A stretch of DNA of 64,000 nt from Aquibacillus albus (lineage in GTDB: Bacteria > Bacillota > Bacilli > Bacillales > Amphibacillaceae): the NCBI RefSeq assembly GCF_016908325.1, contig NZ_JAFBDR010000011.1, positions 62,001-126,000 on the forward strand, read 5' to 3'. A program made the position numbers and the translations under genes. This document shows positions 54,023-63,271 of the stretch, piece after piece; positions within the stretch are counted from its first letter, which is position 1, and each line of letters opens with the position of its first letter. A model generated the notes under the pieces. It saw nothing but the letters and a program-made list of their open reading frames with translations, ran no database searches and had not been told where the DNA came from.

Positions 54023-55156
54023 ATGACAAATGACGGTATGTTATCCCAAGATGAGATTGATGCACTATTAAAAAATACTGATGATATTGATTCAGAAGGA
54101 GATAATTTTTTTGATAATCCCCCTATTGAGGATTATCTATCACCATTAGAGCAAGATGCTTTAGGTGAAATTGGAAACATTTGTTTTGGAAGTTCAGCAA
54201 CTACGTTATCAACATTACTAAATCAGAAGGTTGAAATTACTACTCCTAGAACGTCTCTAATTCGCAGAGGTTTAATTGATCAGGAATTTCCCCAGCCACA
54301 TGTTGGTGTAGAGGTGCAATATACGGAAGGTTTTAAAGGAATAAATATCTTTGTTTTAAAAACAAAAGATGCAGCTATCATAGCAAATCTAATGTTGGGT
54401 GGGGACGGAGTAGCAAGTAGTGAAGAATTAAATGAGATTCATCTTAGTGCTGTTCAAGAAGCTATGAATCAAATGATGGGTACTGCTGCAACTAGTATGT
54501 CTACTGTTTTTAATAAGCGAGTAGATATATCACCACCTTCCATTAGTATGTTGGACACGTTGAAAGAAGAGAATAGACAGCCCGAAGAAGAGATGCTTGT
54601 GAAAGTATCCTTTCAATTAAAAATTGGTAGTTTGATAGATTCAAGCATTATGCAGCTATTGCCATTGTCTTTTGCTAAAGATCTGGTACAGGAATTATTA
54701 CATTCACCAACAGAAGAGGAGGAGCAAACAAGTTCTACTATGCAAAAACATAGTACTTCTAGTGATAAGAAAGATACTTATCCTTCCGAACAATTTTCTG
54801 AGCCTAAGCAATTAGGTGGATTGAAAAGTGATAATCCAACCATTCAGTCAGCAAGCTTTTCCAATTTTCAAGAGGTGAATTTACCAGCGAATGAAAAGAG
54901 AAATTTAGACATGCTTCTAGATATACCGCTTAAAGTGACCGTGGAGTTAGGGAGAACCAAACGAACAGTTAAAGAAATTCTAGAGCTTTCTTCAGGTTCC
55001 ATTATAGAGTTAGACAAACTAGCAGGTGAACCAGTAGATATCCATGTGAATGACAAGTTAATTGCTAAAGGGGAAGTAGTAGTAATTGATGAAAACTTTG
55101 GTGTTAGAGTTACAGACATCCTAAGTCAGTCAGATCGCTTAAGAAAACTGAATTAA
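54023..55156 (+). CDS. fliY: Flagellar motor switch phosphatase FliY
   Basis: Fusion of a CheC-type CheY-P phosphatase with a FliN-like C-ring domain, as in B. subtilis. N-terminal CheY-binding MLSQDEIDALLKN. CheC-like phosphatase motifs ALGEIGNICFGSSATTLS and HLSAVQEAMNQMMGTAATSM (in parts), linker about 225-290, SpoA domain with LLDIPLKVTVELGRTKRTVK (in part). 377 residues. ATG 54023 is spaced 7 bases from the G-run SD; ATG 54017 is too close. Confidence 0.95.
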   Translation: MTNDGMLSQDEIDALLKNTDDIDSEGDNFFDNPPIEDYLSPLEQDALGEIGNICFGSSATTLSTLLNQKVEITTPRTSLIRRGLIDQEFPQPHVGVEVQYTEGFKGINIFVLKTKDAAIIANLMLGGDGVASSEELNEIHLSAVQEAMNQMMGTAATSMSTVFNKRVDISPPSISMLDTLKEENRQPEEEMLVKVSFQLKIGSLIDSSIMQLLPLSFAKDLVQELLHSPTEEEEQTSSTMQKHSTSSDKKDTYPSEQFSEPKQLGGLKSDNPTIQSASFSNFQEVNLPANEKRNLDMLLDIPLKVTVELGRTKRTVKEILELSSGSIIELDKLAGEPVDIHVNDKLIAKGEVVVIDENFGVRVTDILSQSDRLRKLN

Positions 55157-55177
55157 AGATAGAAGGGGAGAATCAAT

Positions 55178-55540
55178 GTGGCACATAAACTATTAATTGT
55201 AGATGACGCGGCTTTCATGCGAATGATGATTAAAGACATATTAACGAAAAATGGATACGACGTTGTCGGTGAGGCGCAGGATGGGGTACAAGCACTAGAA
55301 AAGTATAAAGAACTTTCTCCTGATTTAGTTACGATGGATATTACAATGCCTGAAATGGATGGTATTACTTCTTTAAAGGAGATAAAAAACTTTGATGCGG
55401 ATGCTAAAGTAATTATGTGTTCTGCAATGGGCCAACAAGCAATGGTAATAGATGCCATTCAAGCAGGTGCAAAAGATTTTATCGTAAAGCCTTTTCAAGC
55501 TGATCGAGTACTTGAAGCTATCCAAAAAGCATTAGATTAA
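55178..55540 (+). CDS. cheY: Chemotaxis response regulator CheY
   Basis: Single receiver domain, 120 residues. Acidic pocket VDDAAFMR, phosphoacceptor Asp in TMDITMPEMDG near residue 54, CSAMGQQ, and Lys in IVKPFQADR near 104. CheA phosphorylates it; CheY-P binds FliM/FliY. GTG 55178 follows SD AAGGGGAG. Confidence 0.96.
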   Translation: MAHKLLIVDDAAFMRMMIKDILTKNGYDVVGEAQDGVQALEKYKELSPDLVTMDITMPEMDGITSLKEIKNFDADAKVIMCSAMGQQAMVIDAIQAGAKDFIVKPFQADRVLEAIQKALD

Positions 55541-55552
55541 TTCGGTGTTCCT

Positions 55553-56251
55553 ATGATAAAAAAAATATTGTTTCTAATGCTTGTTATAACACTCTTTTGT
55601 TTTATGACAGATTATTGGATAATTACTCAAGCATCTGTGCCTAGTGCCGAAGATTGGGTAGGAAATGACGAAGGTGATCAAAGCGATGACATGAATCAAC
55701 AACAAGATCAGCAACAAGTGGATGGAAACCAGCCCACAAATGAAACCGGAGATAGTTCAGCTGGCCAAGGAAAAATCCAATCAACGTCTAATTTATTTGT
55801 AGACCTTTTAAAGCTAATGTTAGCCCTTGCTTTTGTTATCGGATTAATTTACTTTCTACTTAAATTTATAAATGGGAAAAACAAAATGTATCAAAGGGTT
55901 CGCGCGCTAGAAAACTTAGGTGGAATTCCACTAGGGACAAACAAGTCACTCCAGGTAGTGCGAATCGGTGAAAAAATTTACGTTTTAGGTGTTGGTGAGA
56001 ATGTTGAACTGCTAACAGAAATTACGGATCAGAAATTAATGGAAGATTTGACGAAGCATGAGAGTACTACAGATTTTAAAGCCTCAAGTTATATTGCTTC
56101 GATGTTAAAAGGTAAAAATAAATCACTCATGAAGGACCAAAATCATTCAGGTCAATTTTCATCTGTTTTTAAATCTGAACTGAACAAATTGGCTGATAGT
56201 AGAAAAAAGATGATAAATAGACTGAAGCAGAAGGAAGATGATCATGAATGA
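55553..56251 (+). CDS. fliO: Flagellar biosynthesis protein FliO (FliZ)
   Basis: Assembly factor for the FliP export-gate ring. N-terminal signal-type helix about 1-22, an Asp/Gln-rich extracytoplasmic stretch about 30-75, a membrane helix about 84-104 (LMLALAFVIGLIYFLLKFI), then the FliO domain with RVRALENLGGIPLGTNKSLQ (in part). 232 residues. In B. subtilis the gene is named fliZ or fliO. It overlaps fliP. Confidence 0.92.
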   Translation: MIKKILFLMLVITLFCFMTDYWIITQASVPSAEDWVGNDEGDQSDDMNQQQDQQQVDGNQPTNETGDSSAGQGKIQSTSNLFVDLLKLMLALAFVIGLIYFLLKFINGKNKMYQRVRALENLGGIPLGTNKSLQVVRIGEKIYVLGVGENVELLTEITDQKLMEDLTKHESTTDFKASSYIASMLKGKNKSLMKDQNHSGQFSSVFKSELNKLADSRKKMINRLKQKEDDHE

Positions 56252-56909
56252 ATTTATAGACATATTTTCAAATACTGATCCTGAAAATGTATCTACTTCT
56301 GTTCGGCTGTTATTGTTATTAACAGTATTTTCATTGGCTCCAAGTATATTGATATTAATGACGAGTTTTACACGAATTTTGATTGTACTTTCATTTGTTC
56401 GGACATCGTTAGCAACGCAACAAATGCCTCCAAATCAAGTATTGATTGGACTCGCACTCTTTTTAACATTTTTTGTTATGGCACCGACTTTTCATGAAAT
56501 TAATGAGGAAGCTTTAACCCCTTTATTTGAGGAAGAAATAACATTAGATGAGGCGTATGATAGAGCAAGTGCTCCAATTAAAGAATTTATGGCTAAGCAT
56601 ACGAGGCAAAAAGACCTAGCACTTTTTTTAAACTATGCACAATTAGATAAGCCTGAAACCGTTCAAGATATACCATTAACTGCATTGGTACCTGCTTTTG
56701 CCATAAGCGAATTAAAAACAGCTTTTCAAATGGGCTTTATGATTTTTGTTCCTTTTTTAGTTATTGATATGGCTGTTGCCAGTGTATTAATGTCGATGGG
56801 TATGATGATGCTACCTCCAGTAATGATTTCATTACCGTTCAAAATATTATTATTTATTTTAGTAGATGGCTGGTATTTAATAACACATTCGTTACTAGAA
56901 GGATTTTAA
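56244..56909 (+). CDS. fliP: Flagellar biosynthetic protein FliP
   Basis: Core of the export gate (FliP5-FliQ4-FliR1). Membrane segments about 18-40, 58-78, 165-185 and 200-218. Signatures SLAPSILILMTSFTRILIVL and LATQQMPPNQVLIGLALFLT (in parts), KHTRQKDLALF. 221 residues. ATG 56244 has better spacing from SD GAAGGA than ATG 56238. Confidence 0.96.
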   Translation: MNEFIDIFSNTDPENVSTSVRLLLLLTVFSLAPSILILMTSFTRILIVLSFVRTSLATQQMPPNQVLIGLALFLTFFVMAPTFHEINEEALTPLFEEEITLDEAYDRASAPIKEFMAKHTRQKDLALFLNYAQLDKPETVQDIPLTALVPAFAISELKTAFQMGFMIFVPFLVIDMAVASVLMSMGMMMLPPVMISLPFKILLFILVDGWYLITHSLLEGF

Positions 56910-56939
56910 AAGTTGATCAGCTTAACAAGGGAGAGATAA

Positions 56940-57212
56940 ATGGTGAGTGGTGAATTTGTAATCACGTTAGCGGAACAAGGGATTTATACCGTTTTAATCA
57001 TAACAGGTCCATTACTCATTTTAGCTTTAGTCGTTGGACTTGTCGTCAGTATCTTTCAGGCTACGACACAAATACAGGAACAGACACTAGCGTTTATTCC
57101 CAAAATTGTGGCTGTGTTAGTTGGTTTAGTATTTTTTGGACCTTGGATGTTAACAAAAATGATTGAATTCACTTCCAATCTCTTCCAAAATTTAAACCAG
57201 TTTGTAGGGTAA
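56940..57212 (+). CDS. fliQ: Flagellar biosynthetic protein FliQ
   Basis: Export-gate subunit. 90 residues with two membrane helices and the conserved VSIFQATTQIQEQTLAFIPK loop between them. SD AAGGGAGAG before ATG 56940. fliR follows immediately. Confidence 0.96.
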   Translation: MVSGEFVITLAEQGIYTVLIITGPLLILALVVGLVVSIFQATTQIQEQTLAFIPKIVAVLVGLVFFGPWMLTKMIEFTSNLFQNLNQFVG

Positions 57213-57215
57213 GTG

Positions 57216-57995
57216 ATGTTAGAATCTATTAATTTTACTAGTTTTCCAGGTTTTTTATTAATTTTAGTTCGAGTACTGTCATTTTTTGTAACGATACCCT
57301 TATTTTCATACCGTAATGTTCCAACACATTTTAAAATTGGATCGGGTTTCTTTTTAGCATGGATAATGTTCTATACTCTAGACATTCCTGCCATTCCAAT
57401 AGATGATCAGTATTTGTTATTGCTTTTTAAAGAAGTATTAGTAGGGCTGCTTTTAGGACTTATTGCTTATATTATTTTAGCAGCTATTCAAATCGCTGGT
57501 GGATTTATTGATTTTCAAATGGGGTTTGCAATTGCAAACGTTATTGACCCGCAGACAGGTGCACAAAGTCCATTAATTGGACAATATTTTTATACGATTG
57601 CACTATTGTTTTTACTAACTGTTAATGGCCATCACTTATTAATTAATGGCATTTTTTATAGTTATGAAACGATACCTGTTCATGCTTTTATCCCTTTTGA
57701 GAATGAGGGGATTGCAGCATTTGTTATCGAAGTCTTTAATCGAATGTTTATTATCGCTTTCCAATTATCCATTCCTATTGTAGGTTGCTTATTTTTAGTA
57801 GATATTGCTTTAGGGATTGTTGCAAGAACAGTTCCACAATTAAATGTGTTTGTTGTTGGTTTACCATTAAAGATTCTGGTTGCATTTTTAGCGCTATTTG
57901 TAATGATGTCCATCTACATTATGCTTGTTCGAAACTTGTTTGAATTAATGATCAATTCGATGGACGGATTAATGCGGTTATTCGGGGGGGCTTAG
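57216..57995 (+). CDS. fliR: Flagellar biosynthetic protein FliR
   Basis: Export-gate subunit with about six membrane helices over 259 residues. Signatures FLLILVRVLSFFVTIPLF near the start, and GGFIDFQMGFAIANVIDP. GTG 57213 directly precedes ATG 57216; the latter is taken. One base separates its stop from flhB. Confidence 0.95.
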   Translation: MLESINFTSFPGFLLILVRVLSFFVTIPLFSYRNVPTHFKIGSGFFLAWIMFYTLDIPAIPIDDQYLLLLFKEVLVGLLLGLIAYIILAAIQIAGGFIDFQMGFAIANVIDPQTGAQSPLIGQYFYTIALLFLLTVNGHHLLINGIFYSYETIPVHAFIPFENEGIAAFVIEVFNRMFIIAFQLSIPIVGCLFLVDIALGIVARTVPQLNVFVVGLPLKILVAFLALFVMMSIYIMLVRNLFELMINSMDGLMRLFGGA

Positions 57996-57996
57996 C

Positions 57997-59076
57997 ATGT
58001 ACTTAAAACTTGATTTGCAATTTTTTGCCGGGGAAAAAACGGAAAAAGCTACTCCGAAAAAGCGTCAAGACTCTCGAAAAAAGGGGCAAGTAGCAAAAAG
58101 TCAGGATGTTAATACAGCTTTACTACTATTTTTTATTTTTATATTCCTCGTTGTATTTGGTGGATATATAAAAAGCAGTATGACACAGTTATATATGAAA
58201 TCTTTTACAGAGTACATACAGTGGGAAATCACAGAAAACACAGTACATCAAGTATTTGTGGAAGCCTCGATAGAAATGAGTAAGGCAATTGTTCCAATTA
58301 TGGGAGTTGCTATCATTGCTGGACTTGCTTCAAATTTTATGCAAATCGGTTTTTTGGTTTCTTCGGAGCCGTTAAAAGTAGATTTGAAAAAAATAAACCC
58401 AATTCAAGGAGCAAAAAGAATATTTTCAGCAAGAGCTTTGGTAGAGCTAGTAAAGTCTTTATTAAAAATTGTTGTAGTAGGAACGATTACCTTTTCCATT
58501 ATTTGGATTCGTAAAGATGACATGATTATGCTAGCTGATAAAAATGTTGATGGTTCATTAGCTTTTTTTGGAAATACAACTATTGTTATGGGTTTAACAG
58601 CTGCTATCGCTTTATTATTACTTTCTGTCATTGATTATTCCTATCAAAAATATGATTTTGAAAAAAGTATTCGAATGTCAAAAAATGATATTAAGGATGA
58701 GTATAAAAACATTGAAGGTGATCCGCAAATCAAGTCAAAAATAAAGGAAAAGCAACGACAAATGGCGATGAGACGAATGATGAGTGAGATACCGGAAGCA
58801 GATGTCGTTATTACAAATCCAACGCACTATGCAATTGCAATAAAATATGACGAGAAGGTAGCTGACGCGCCTTATGTTGTTGCTAAGGGCGTTGATTACA
58901 TAGCATTTAAAATTCGAGAAATTGCAAAAGCCAATCAAATTATGCTTGTAGAAAATCGTACGTTAGCAAGAGCATTGTACGATAAGATTGAAATTGGAGA
59001 AAGAGTGAATGAAGAATTTTTTCAAGCTGTTGCAGAGGTGCTTGCCTATGTTTATCGGATGGAAAAGAAAGTATAA
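57997..59076 (+). CDS. flhB: Flagellar export switch protein FlhB
   Basis: Specificity-switch component. LQFFAGEKTEKATPKKRQDSRKKGQ (in part) at the N-terminus, four membrane helices about 30-205, and a cytoplasmic domain with the self-cleaving NPTH at residues 274-277, followed by YAIAIKYD and APYVVAKGVDYIA. 359 residues. Intact, unlike the NPTH-less YlqH at 31535-31816. Confidence 0.97.
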   Translation: MYLKLDLQFFAGEKTEKATPKKRQDSRKKGQVAKSQDVNTALLLFFIFIFLVVFGGYIKSSMTQLYMKSFTEYIQWEITENTVHQVFVEASIEMSKAIVPIMGVAIIAGLASNFMQIGFLVSSEPLKVDLKKINPIQGAKRIFSARALVELVKSLLKIVVVGTITFSIIWIRKDDMIMLADKNVDGSLAFFGNTTIVMGLTAAIALLLLSVIDYSYQKYDFEKSIRMSKNDIKDEYKNIEGDPQIKSKIKEKQRQMAMRRMMSEIPEADVVITNPTHYAIAIKYDEKVADAPYVVAKGVDYIAFKIREIAKANQIMLVENRTLARALYDKIEIGERVNEEFFQAVAEVLAYVYRMEKKV

Positions 59077-59098
59077 AGAATAGAGAGGGGGAGGGGCT

Positions 59099-61132
59099 GT
59101 GAAACCTAGAGATTTATCTGTCTTACTTGGCGTTATATTAATCATCATCATGTTAGTAATTCCACTTCCTGGTTGGCTTCTTAGTATTCTCATTCTAACA
59201 AACATTTCTTTAGCATTAATCGTAATATTGGTATCGATGAATACAGTAGAAGCGCTTCAGTTTTCTATATTCCCTTCTTTGCTTCTCTTATTAACCTTGT
59301 TTAGGCTAGGACTGAACGTATCGACTACTCGTTCTATTTTGTCTGAAGCTGATGCAGGTGGAGTAGTAGAAACGTTTGGCACATTTGTAATCGGAGATAA
59401 TCCATTAGTGGGGTTTGTTGTATTTTCTATTCTAGTTATCATACAGTTTCTTGTTATTACAAAAGGTAGTGAACGTGTATCAGAGGTTGCTGCTAGATTT
59501 ACATTAGATGCAATGCCAGGTAAGCAAATGAGTATTGATGCTGATCTTAATGCAGGAATGATTAATGAGCAACAGGCAAAAGAAAGACGAGAAAAAATAG
59601 AGCATGAAGCTGACTTTTATGGAGCAATGGATGGTGCAAGTAAATTCGTAAAAGGTGATGCGATTGCGGGAATTATCATTGTACTAATTAATATCATTTT
59701 TGGTCTTATTATCGGTATGGTTCAAATGGAGATGAGCTTTCAAGAAGCAATTACTACCTATATGCAGCTTACTGTTGGTGATGGGTTAGTCAGTCAAATA
59801 CCTGCTCTCCTTATCGCAACAGCTACTGGAATTGTAGTTACGAGAGTTGCATCACAAGGAAATCTTGGAACTGATGTAACAGCACAATTACTACGATATC
59901 CAAAGCTTTTATATATAGCAGCTGGAACAATATTTTTCTTAGGCTTTACACCTATAAATTTTCTTCTTACAACAGTAATAGCTCTCTTTTTGGCATTTGG
60001 CGGCTATTGGTTATCACGTCCAGTGGTTGAATCAGAAACAGATCAGGAAATGGAAGACGTTGAAGCAGATTCAGGTCAAATGAAATCTCCAGAAAATGTT
60101 GTTGGCTTACTTAGCATGGATCCGATTGAATTCGAGTTTGGTTATGCTTTAATTCCTCTAGCTGATGCGAATCAAGGTGGAGACTTACTGGATCGAGTCG
60201 TTATGATTCGAAGACAATTAGCTATTGAGTTAGGAGTAGTTATTCCAGTTGTTCGGATAAGGGACAACATTCAGTTAAATCCAAATGAATATCGGCTGAA
60301 AATTAAGGGGAATGAGATGGCTAAAGGGGAATTATTGTTAGACCACTATTTAGCAATGAGTCCTGGAATGGAAGACGATGACTTGGAAGGCATTATGACA
60401 ACTGAGCCTGCATTTGGTTTACCGGCTAAATGGATTAGTGATGATATGAAAGATGAAGCAGAGCTATCAGGATACACAGTTGTAGATCCAGCGTCTGTTG
60501 TTTCAACACATATTACAGAGGTAATAAAGAAGCATGCTCATTTGTTACTTGGTAGACAAGAAACAAAACAGCTTATTGACCACTTGAAAGAAACCTATCC
60601 AATTTTGGTGGACGAAGTTACTCCAGAACCGTTACCAATTGGTGATATTCAAAAAGTTTTAGCGAAATTGCTTAGAGAAAATATTTCTATTCGAAATTTA
60701 CCTGTTATCTTTGAAACGCTTGCAGATTTTGGAAAAATGACAAATGATACAGATTTGTTAACAGAATATGCCCGTCAAGCACTATCAGCACAAATTACAA
60801 AACAATATGTACAGGCTGAAAATACATTAAAGGTGATTACAATTTCAAATGATGTAGAGAAAATGATTGCTGAAAACATACAGCAAACAGAACATGGTAG
60901 CTATTTGTCTCTTGATCCTGAGTCACAGCAGTTAATTATTCGTTCTGTCTCAGAGCAAGTGGAACAGATTGCGATAGGGGAAGAAACACCAATTATTTTA
61001 TGTTCACCAACCATTCGGATGTATGTTAAGCAGTTACTCGATCGCTTTTTTCCTAACGTTGTGATCTTATCCTATAATGAACTAGAACCTAATTTAGAAG
61101 TGAAAAGTGTAGGGGTGGTGAATGTCGCATGA
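59099..61132 (+). CDS. flhA: Flagellar biosynthesis protein FlhA
   Basis: Large export-gate protein forming a cytoplasmic nonamer that docks chaperone-substrate complexes. About eight N-terminal membrane helices (to about 310), with the conserved FHIPEP region ARFTLDAMPGKQMSIDADLNAG between helices (in part), then the cytoplasmic domain from about 330. GTG 59099 after SD GAGGGGGAGG. 677 residues. The end overlaps flhF by 4 bases. Confidence 0.97.
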   Translation: MKPRDLSVLLGVILIIIMLVIPLPGWLLSILILTNISLALIVILVSMNTVEALQFSIFPSLLLLLTLFRLGLNVSTTRSILSEADAGGVVETFGTFVIGDNPLVGFVVFSILVIIQFLVITKGSERVSEVAARFTLDAMPGKQMSIDADLNAGMINEQQAKERREKIEHEADFYGAMDGASKFVKGDAIAGIIIVLINIIFGLIIGMVQMEMSFQEAITTYMQLTVGDGLVSQIPALLIATATGIVVTRVASQGNLGTDVTAQLLRYPKLLYIAAGTIFFLGFTPINFLLTTVIALFLAFGGYWLSRPVVESETDQEMEDVEADSGQMKSPENVVGLLSMDPIEFEFGYALIPLADANQGGDLLDRVVMIRRQLAIELGVVIPVVRIRDNIQLNPNEYRLKIKGNEMAKGELLLDHYLAMSPGMEDDDLEGIMTTEPAFGLPAKWISDDMKDEAELSGYTVVDPASVVSTHITEVIKKHAHLLLGRQETKQLIDHLKETYPILVDEVTPEPLPIGDIQKVLAKLLRENISIRNLPVIFETLADFGKMTNDTDLLTEYARQALSAQITKQYVQAENTLKVITISNDVEKMIAENIQQTEHGSYLSLDPESQQLIIRSVSEQVEQIAIGEETPIILCSPTIRMYVKQLLDRFFPNVVILSYNELEPNLEVKSVGVVNVA

Positions 61133-62250
61133 AAGTAAAAAAATTTGTTGCACCTACGATGCCGGAAGTTATGATGAAAGTCCGCAAAGATCTGGGGTCA
61201 GATGCTGTTATATTGAATTCCAAAGAAATACATCAAGGTGGTTTTCTCGGATTTTTTAAAAAGAGAAACATTGAGGTAATTGCAGCTTTTGATCCAAATC
61301 CATTTCAACCGAAGCAGCAGGAAAAGAAGGTTCAGAAATCACCTAAGAAATCGGAGCGTCCGAATGAAATAAGAGTACAAGAGGAAAAACAAGAGGTATT
61401 AAATGAAGTAAAGGAATTACGAAAATGGATGGAGAAAAACGTAAGCGGCCATGTCAGGCAGTACCCATATGCTTATCAGGAATTGTATGACAGTTTAATT
61501 GAACAAGATATAAAAGTTGATATTGCTAAGGATGTCATTCAAGCGATCATTCCAACTGATGAAAAGGAACAAGAAAAGAACTCATTAGAACAGATAAAAA
61601 TGGATGTCATACAAGAATTGCATGCTCGCTTGGATTCAAATACATTTCACGGTATTAAATATCAAAAGAAATTTATTCACTTAGTCGGTCCAACGGGGGT
61701 TGGCAAGACAACTACTATTGCTAAAATTGCTGCGAATAGTGTATTAAAGGATAATAAAAGAGTTGCATTTATCACAACGGATACTTACCGCATAGCCGCT
61801 ATTGATCAATTAAAGACGTATTCAAAAATATTAAATATACCTCTGGAAATAGCCTATTCGATTGAAGATTATCGAAAAGCTGTTGAGAAGTTTCACAATT
61901 ATGATTTGATTTTAGTTGATACCGCAGGCCGTAACTTTAGAGACCCAAAATACGTAAAAGAATTGCAACAAGTAGTTGATTTTAGTCTAGAAGTAGAGAC
62001 TTTTCTCGTTTTATCATTGACAACAAGGACATCGGACCTTGAAGAAATCTATGAACAATTTAGAAATATACCAATTAATCAGCTCATTTTCACGAAAAAA
62101 GATGAAACCAATGCTTATGGCTCCATGTTAAATTTGTGTTTATTAAATAATTTAGGTATCGCTTATGTAACGGATGGTCAGGATGTCCCTGACGATATTA
62201 TAGAGTTATCATCAAAAAATCTGTGTGAAATGATAGTTGGTGAAAAATAG
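61129..62250 (+). CDS. flhF: Flagellar SRP-like GTPase FlhF
   Basis: Third SRP-family GTPase of the window (with Ffh and FtsY); sets flagellar number and position with FlhG. N-terminal basic B domain (KKFVAPTMPEVMMKVRKDLG), linker, then NG domain: [17 protein letters not shown] near residue 185, TTDTYRIAAIDQL, DTAGRNFRD. 373 residues. flhG starts at the next base. Confidence 0.96.
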   Translation: MKVKKFVAPTMPEVMMKVRKDLGSDAVILNSKEIHQGGFLGFFKKRNIEVIAAFDPNPFQPKQQEKKVQKSPKKSERPNEIRVQEEKQEVLNEVKELRKWMEKNVSGHVRQYPYAYQELYDSLIEQDIKVDIAKDVIQAIIPTDEKEQEKNSLEQIKMDVIQELHARLDSNTFHGIKYQKKFIHLVGPTGVGKTTTIAKIAANSVLKDNKRVAFITTDTYRIAAIDQLKTYSKILNIPLEIAYSIEDYRKAVEKFHNYDLILVDTAGRNFRDPKYVKELQQVVDFSLEVETFLVLSLTTRTSDLEEIYEQFRNIPINQLIFTKKDETNAYGSMLNLCLLNNLGIAYVTDGQDVPDDIIELSSKNLCEMIVGEK

Positions 62251-63114
62251 ATGAGTGATCAAGCTGCAAAACTTCGAAAAAAGATTGAAATGTTACGTGC
62301 ATATAGACAAGCGAAAACAATAGCGATTGTTAGTGGAAAAGGTGGAGTTGGAAAATCAAATTTTGCTTTGAATTTTTCTATCCAACTAGCCCAAAAACAG
62401 AATAAGGTTTTAATTGTTGATTTAGACGTAGGAATGGGTAATATTGATATTTTATTAGGATTAACTGCTAAGTATTCGATTGTAAATATGTTTGAAGAGC
62501 ATATGTCAATTGATGAAATTATTGAAAAAGGGCCAAACAATATTTCTTATGTGGCAGCAGGCTCAGGACTATCAGATATATTTACAATGGATGAAGAAAA
62601 GTTTGACTATTTTCTAACTCAACTGGATGTTTTAATCAACAATTATGACTATATTATTTTTGATATGGGAGCAGGTATAACACTGGGTAGTTTGTATTAC
62701 ATGCTTGCTGCTGATGAATGTGTTGTTATCACAACACCAGAGCCTACTTCTTTAACAGATGCCTATGCAATCATCAAGCACATAACAAACAAAAGCAATG
62801 AAATCGATTTATATGTGCTTGTCAATCGGGCTCAGAGCCAAAAGAGCGGCCAGCAAACGGTTGAGCGCTTGCAGCAAGTAGTGTCACAGTTTTTACAGAA
62901 GGATATTGTCCCACTTGGTGTACTTCCAGAGGATAGAACTGTTCTGAAAGCTGTTAGCTGTCAGACTCCCTTTTCTATTTATGATTCAAATGCACACATC
63001 ACGATTTCCATGAATCAAATCGTTGAGCAGTATATTAGTAATAAAATAGATTTAGAAAAAAAGGTTCCTTATTCTTTTGTTAATAAGCTGAAGCATTTCT
63101 TCAAAGAAAGGTAA
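62251..63114 (+). CDS. flhG: MinD-like ATPase FlhG (YlxH)
   Basis: MinD/ParA-type ATPase stimulating FlhF GTP hydrolysis and controlling flagellar pattern. Short activator helix at the N-terminus (QAAKLRKKIEMLRAYRQ), deviant Walker A SGKGGVGKSNFALNF near residue 29, LDVGMGNIDILLG, and a C-terminal amphipathic stretch. 287 residues. The usual next gene cheB is absent; a 157-base gap with a long hairpin leads to cheA. Confidence 0.96.
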   Translation: MSDQAAKLRKKIEMLRAYRQAKTIAIVSGKGGVGKSNFALNFSIQLAQKQNKVLIVDLDVGMGNIDILLGLTAKYSIVNMFEEHMSIDEIIEKGPNNISYVAAGSGLSDIFTMDEEKFDYFLTQLDVLINNYDYIIFDMGAGITLGSLYYMLAADECVVITTPEPTSLTDAYAIIKHITNKSNEIDLYVLVNRAQSQKSGQQTVERLQQVVSQFLQKDIVPLGVLPEDRTVLKAVSCQTPFSIYDSNAHITISMNQIVEQYISNKIDLEKKVPYSFVNKLKHFFKER

Positions 63115-63157
63115 ACAATTTCATGGACTCTATCAAACTACCGAGAATGATGTGGTG

Positions 63158-63204
63158 ATTTTTGACTCAAAGTGTGAAGTGATTTCACACTTTGAGTCGA
63201 AAAT
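63158..63204. repeat. 21-bp hairpin between flhG and cheA
   Basis: Left arm 63158-63178 (ATTTTTGACTCAAAGTGTGA plus A), loop GTGAT, right arm 63184-63204. All 21 positions pair, with one G-U. The 3' side is A-rich, so it is not a standard terminator on +. It could be an RNase III or processing site, or an inserted palindrome. Confidence 0.75.
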
Positions 63205-63271
63205 ATACAAAATATCTACACTATTCTTTATCAGAGCCTAATCAAAAATTTATGGCGCAGGAGTGAGTACG

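Noticed and set aside
63116-63232. Open frame between flhG and cheA (39 codons)
   Set aside because: No start with an SD and no similarity to CheB; it is mostly the hairpin read through.
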